Made by a program: the position numbers and the translations under genes
NCBI GenBank assembly: GCA_013398275.1
Contig: VZSE01011604.1
Span: forward strand, 2,009,547-2,073,546
Length of the DNA stretch: 64,000 bases
Reading direction: 5' to 3'
From: Promerops cafer
Taxonomy: Eukaryota; Chordata; Aves; Passeriformes; Nectariniidae
Part shown: positions 60,001 to 64,000 of the stretch, in pieces
Position numbering within the stretch: the first letter of the stretch is position 1
Layout: each line of letters opens with the position of its first letter
Notes under the pieces: generated by a model
Told to the model about the DNA's origin: nothing
The model's database searches: none
The model's input: only the letters and a program-made list of their open reading frames with translations

Positions 60001-62498
60001 ACAGAATAGACATTATTTACCTATACAAACCTGATTTGTAGGTACTTGCTCTCTTGCAAGGTTTCCCCATTTTTCTTGTCCAGGCTATTATTCCCTGAGT
60101 CTTGTTGAGAAGTCTAGAGACAGAAGGATATTTCAAATCCAACCAATTGAGCAATTATGTCTCAGGAAAACCTTCTGGAGTACAGACTGACACAGGCAGA
60201 GAAATTGCAGCTATTATGAAGAGTGGAAGGACTCTTGAAAAAAAGCGGAAAAAAGCAAAACTCATCTTCTCATTTCGTCATCTCTTATTTCCAAGAAAGT
60301 GCCACTTCCAGCCCTCTCTGTCAGGTGGACAGTCATGTTGTCTTTGATGAGTGGGCCTGTTTATCTTTGCCTTTTTGTCCCCCACTTCCATATTGCCAAT
60401 CTCCTTCTAAGTCCCATAAATGTTGTTGTACATTGAGAAAGAGCCTTCCTTCCTTCCTTCCTGCCTAATCCATTGGCACCACTTAAGCCTGCTGCCACTT
60501 TTGTTCTCTATCCAATTGGGGGAATGAATTTAGTCTTTGTTTTGCTGGGAAAAAGCAGTGAATACTCCCCAAATTTTCAATTTATGATTTGTTTATAATA
60601 GTTGAAGTTTTTGCAATATAAATAAAGACATCAGTAATTTTTTATCTTTCCTTCCCCTTCTCCAAATACTGAAATGGACATGCCAGACTTTCTCTACAAC
60701 CTTGGCAAGTTGGTTTCTGCTGTAAGGTGGAGGTAAGGTTGTAGCCTCTAGTATTTATCAGCTGGAAGAAGCATAAAGAAAAAGGAAGGTAAAACTAAAA
60801 CTAGGTAAAATAAAAACTAGGTCCAAGGAAGTCTCAATTGTTCAGCAAATCCATTCTAGGGCAACATCATTTCTGGCAGGCTTCAGCATAAACTGCTGTT
60901 AGAGACCTTGAGTGACAATAGCTCTGCAGTCTCCCAGAGAAGCTGGTCTTCAGTGGTCCATCTCCTTGGTCTTCATTGTCCACATTTCAGAGGATCCCAC
61001 CTAGCCAGCACCTTACCTGCATGTCTTGGTGTGGCCAAAGTCCATTGTTTCTTGCGTGATCTACAGCTTATAAAAAGGAGGCTGATCTTCACCTCTTTGA
61101 AGCAGTCCTTCTGTAGTTCTTCCCTCCTTCAGTCATCTCCATTTTGTGCCAAAAATGCCCTGACTGAACAACGATAGTCACCAAGTGATGCCAGGTAGAA
61201 ATATGAGTTTGCTCTTCTTGAGTCTCTATTCACATGCAAAATAATGTCAACCCACCCCAAAACACTTTCTTACTGTTTTTCTTTTCTTGAACACATACTT
61301 GCGTAAATATTCGTAGATATACATCTTATAATAGTTTATTTATTATAGTAGTTTTCAAAGATGTTTATTACATTAATCCTTGAAAGATAGTTTCAAGTTT
61401 GTCTCTTAATGAGAGGATTAAACTTGCATATTCTGCTGTACCATCATAAAAAGGGGGTTATTTACAGCTAAGTAGCATAGTCAGGTGTGGAAGTCAATAT
61501 ACTAAGATTCAGTCAAGCTCAGTCTTTTTCCTCAAAAATATTTATCTCTTATACTATTTAGGTTTATTTGCCTAAGGTGAACTAAAAGAATCAAAGGATA
61601 AAGGGAAACTGAGTCAAGACAAGATTTATGTTACTTAGGGAAAGGACTGTCCCATAGAACTCTAGCATTTAAGAAATTCCTTTCCACAAATCTTACAAGA
61701 AGAAAAATAAAAAATCTACTACCAGAAGAATTACTCCTTGGAAAGTTGAAGATTTCTTGGAATAGCTCATAAGGAACCTAAATCCCAGAAACTGTTAAAA
61801 AATGGTTTACGAATCCCGTGAAGTTGATACTTTTGATTTCACAGAATAAGGCTTCCTTCTAAACATACAAATCCATCTGGTTTCTGTATTTACTGTTGTT
61901 GCCTTTTTTCCTCTGAATAGAAGTAACATTCTAAAATCTGCTGTGGAATTGCAAGTTGGACTGCTTGAGGCACAAAGATCAGCGTGTATCGTATCTGGAT
62001 GGTGTGGCAATGTTTGTAGAGAAAATTTGAGCTAAATACTTACTGATCCACTGCATGATGCTTTCAGGCAGCTGTGCTTTAGCTAGTTCAACAAGGTAAG
62101 TCTGTTTTTATACTTTTCTCTGGAGCCCATATCCCATGAGATTCCAAATGCTTTCATTTTCATTGAAAAGTCAACAAAAATTCAAACCATTTTGTAGCCA
62201 GTGGGATGTGTTGGGAACATCACAGAGAAAAGCCCAAGGAGAAACGACCATAAATAAGGCCATAATTTGTAAAGAAGGAGGGAAATACAGTTTAATGAAT
62301 ATAGGCATCACAGAAGCTAATGATGCATCCTAATTATCTCCTTCTCTGACAAAAGTTTGCAACATGTCCAATTAGCATCAAGGAACCTGAACCTGTTATA
62401 CTAGAAAATGGCTAGTTATTAGTATAATGGCATGAGAGGGTATAAAAAAATTTTAATAAAAAAGCAGAACAAATATCCTGTAGGTACAGCTCAGGCTT
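60001..62498. other. Mixed unique sequence, no gene seen
   Basis: No gene recognised. A CTTC run lies at about 60448-60462. The plus-strand frame at 60908-61177 (89 codons) has no family features. A TATAAAAAGGAGG string occurs near 61069 without other LTR signals. Confidence 0.4.
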
Positions 62499-62650
62499 CA
62501 TAGAATCGTACAATCATAGAATGGCCTGGGTGGGAAGGGAGCTTAAGGATCATCTAGTTCCAATCCCCCTGATGTGGGCAGGGACAACTTTCATTCGAAC
62601 AGGTTGCTTGGAGCTCTGTCCAACCTGGCCTTGAGACTTACTGGGAGTTG
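62499..62650 (-). mobile_element. CR1 LINE 3' end fragment, minus strand
   Basis: It begins CATAGAATCGTACAATCATAG, the complement of the CR1 terminal repeat. It continues with GGATCATCTAGTTCCAATCC and TGTCCAACCTGGCCTTGAG blocks, then fades near 62650. Only the 3' UTR end is present. Confidence 0.92.
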
Positions 62651-64000
62651 GATTTTCAGTGGTAAGAGATATTCTACAGACTTTGTGGGGTTTGTGGTAG
62701 GTAAAACAACCTAAAACCAGCAACCCAGTGCAATCTTTCTTTTGGCTTCTGAGTTCAGATTAACAGCTTTCCAAACCTCATAGAATTGGATTAGTACTAA
62801 ACTCAATTCTCATTAACATTTCTGTGAGCATTTAATCCCCGACTATAATTTTTCACTGAGATAATCAGTTCTGTTAGCTGTCATATATTAGAGACAGATG
62901 CCAGAATTTGTTTTGTCTTAGAGTTTGCAGGAAAAAAAAGGAAAAATAATTTTGTCAAGAGACTTAACTACTATGAACCTGTCTTTCTTCATGGGACCAC
63001 GCCAGTAACAAGTCGTTTAAACTCAAATAGGAAGTAGGTTTTTCATCCGAGATTAGCCAATAACTTCCTATTGAGGCCATTTAAGTACACAAGGTTGAGA
63101 TTAGAGGTCTTGATGGTCTCAGACAGATGTGAGATTTACATGGGGCAATTGAAAATCCTGACTGGTATTTTAACACAATGCTGTTATCCAGGATCAGTGA
63201 ATTGTCTTCCTACCATGTGCTCCCTGTCGCCCTACTCCTGTCCACCACCTCTTTGGTGCTTCTCTGCCTTGCTCCTAGGAGAACTGCTGAAGGTACCATC
63301 TATTTAATTAAAGGGAGACTTTGACTTCTTGCCAGTGCAAGAAGTCAACAGTAACTTGCATGGTAACTTGGAACAGGGACTACATATTCTGAGCTACACA
63401 GGAAGAGCCTATCTTACACAGAATAAATTAGACCACACTTTAGACAGAAGATGCAATCATGAGACAGTGGAGGAGTCAAGGCATCACACTCGTTAAACTT
63501 ATGCCTGCAAAGGACTGAAATTTCTTTGAACTCTCATCAGTTTTGACACATCCAGAGCAACCTCACCATTCCTGCTTTATCCATAACGCTACAAAGGAAG
63601 GACAATGAAATAGGAAGAACATATTAAAAAAATGTTTTAAATAAAATCAAGAATTATTCAGTTCACTCCAAGCTTTTAAGATTCTATTGTTTTTCCTACT
63701 CTGTTTATGTCAACAAATAAACTGTCTCCTCTCCCTTAAATATTTGTGGTCCCTTTTTGCTGTCGAGTTTGAAGCCAGTAGGAGAATCTTCTGATGGTAG
63801 TAAAAACAAGATCAAGGACACAGTTGTTTTCTTTATCCTCTATCATTTCTCCATTTGTCTCTGCTTCATGAAAAGTATGCATTTCAGAGAACCCCTCAGT
63901 GCTGCAAATGAGCACTTTTCCACAAGCAATACTGCAGACTGATGAGGCACAAACTTGTGTGTGTACTCTCATTTCTTCAGTAGCCAGAAGAGGAGAGGTC
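62651..64000. other. Unique AT-rich sequence, no gene seen
   Basis: No gene or dispersed element recognised up to the window end. The overlapping minus (78 codons) and plus (61 codons) frames near 63736-63972 lack family features. Confidence 0.45.

Overview
The window looks like a gene-poor stretch of a bird genome, probably passerine or another neoavian. The evidence is many 5'-truncated CR1 LINE copies with typical CR1 3' ends, several solo endogenous-retrovirus LTRs of types common in birds, AT-rich unique sequence with microsatellites, and two short assembly gaps plus one lone N. I recognise no intact protein-coding gene, rRNA, tRNA, CRISPR array or bacterial-style operon. Nearly all open frames are either chance frames in AT-rich DNA or lie inside repeats.

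Layout: 1-3.5 kb is unique sequence ending in a TATG/TA microsatellite; 3.5-4.85 kb holds two LTRs in opposite orientation; 4.85-9.5 kb is unique; 9.5-10.83 kb is a long minus-strand CR1 with a large hairpin at its 5' edge; 11-17.7 kb is unique with one exon-like segment near 12.3 kb; 17.7-18.8 kb is an old minus-strand LTR split by a CR1; 18.8-30 kb is mostly unique; 30.1-31.7 kb is a CR1 next to a solo LTR with target-site duplication; 31.7-42 kb is mostly unique with an exon-like segment near 37 kb; 42-43.3 kb is repeat-rich, including a solo LTR with target-site duplication; 43.3-50.8 kb is unique apart from two CR1 copies; 50.8-52 kb is a minus-strand CR1; 52.3-56.8 kb is a complex inverted satellite structure; 58.1-59.5 kb is a 1.4 kb solo LTR; 59.5-64 kb is mixed unique and repeat sequence.

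The most unusual feature is 52.3-56.8 kb. AT-rich units of about 390 bp run in one orientation on the left and in the opposite orientation on the right. The right arm contains a second, GC-richer tandem family of about 180 bp with TTAGGG-like strings, and an LTR-like GC-rich insert. A 10-bp direct repeat, AGAATTTAAA, lies at both outer edges. This could be a foldback-type mobile element or a rearranged satellite. Part of it, an exact 297-bp duplication joined by a single N, is probably an assembly artefact.

The repeats are best read as layers of insertion. An old LTR at 17.7-18.8 kb was later split by a CR1. Three solo LTRs still have exact 5-bp target-site duplications. CR1 copies retain only the C-terminal reverse-transcriptase region or less, and none is autonomous. 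Two segments with good splice-like signals are reported as weak exon candidates only. All family assignments are from recall, since no database search was possible.
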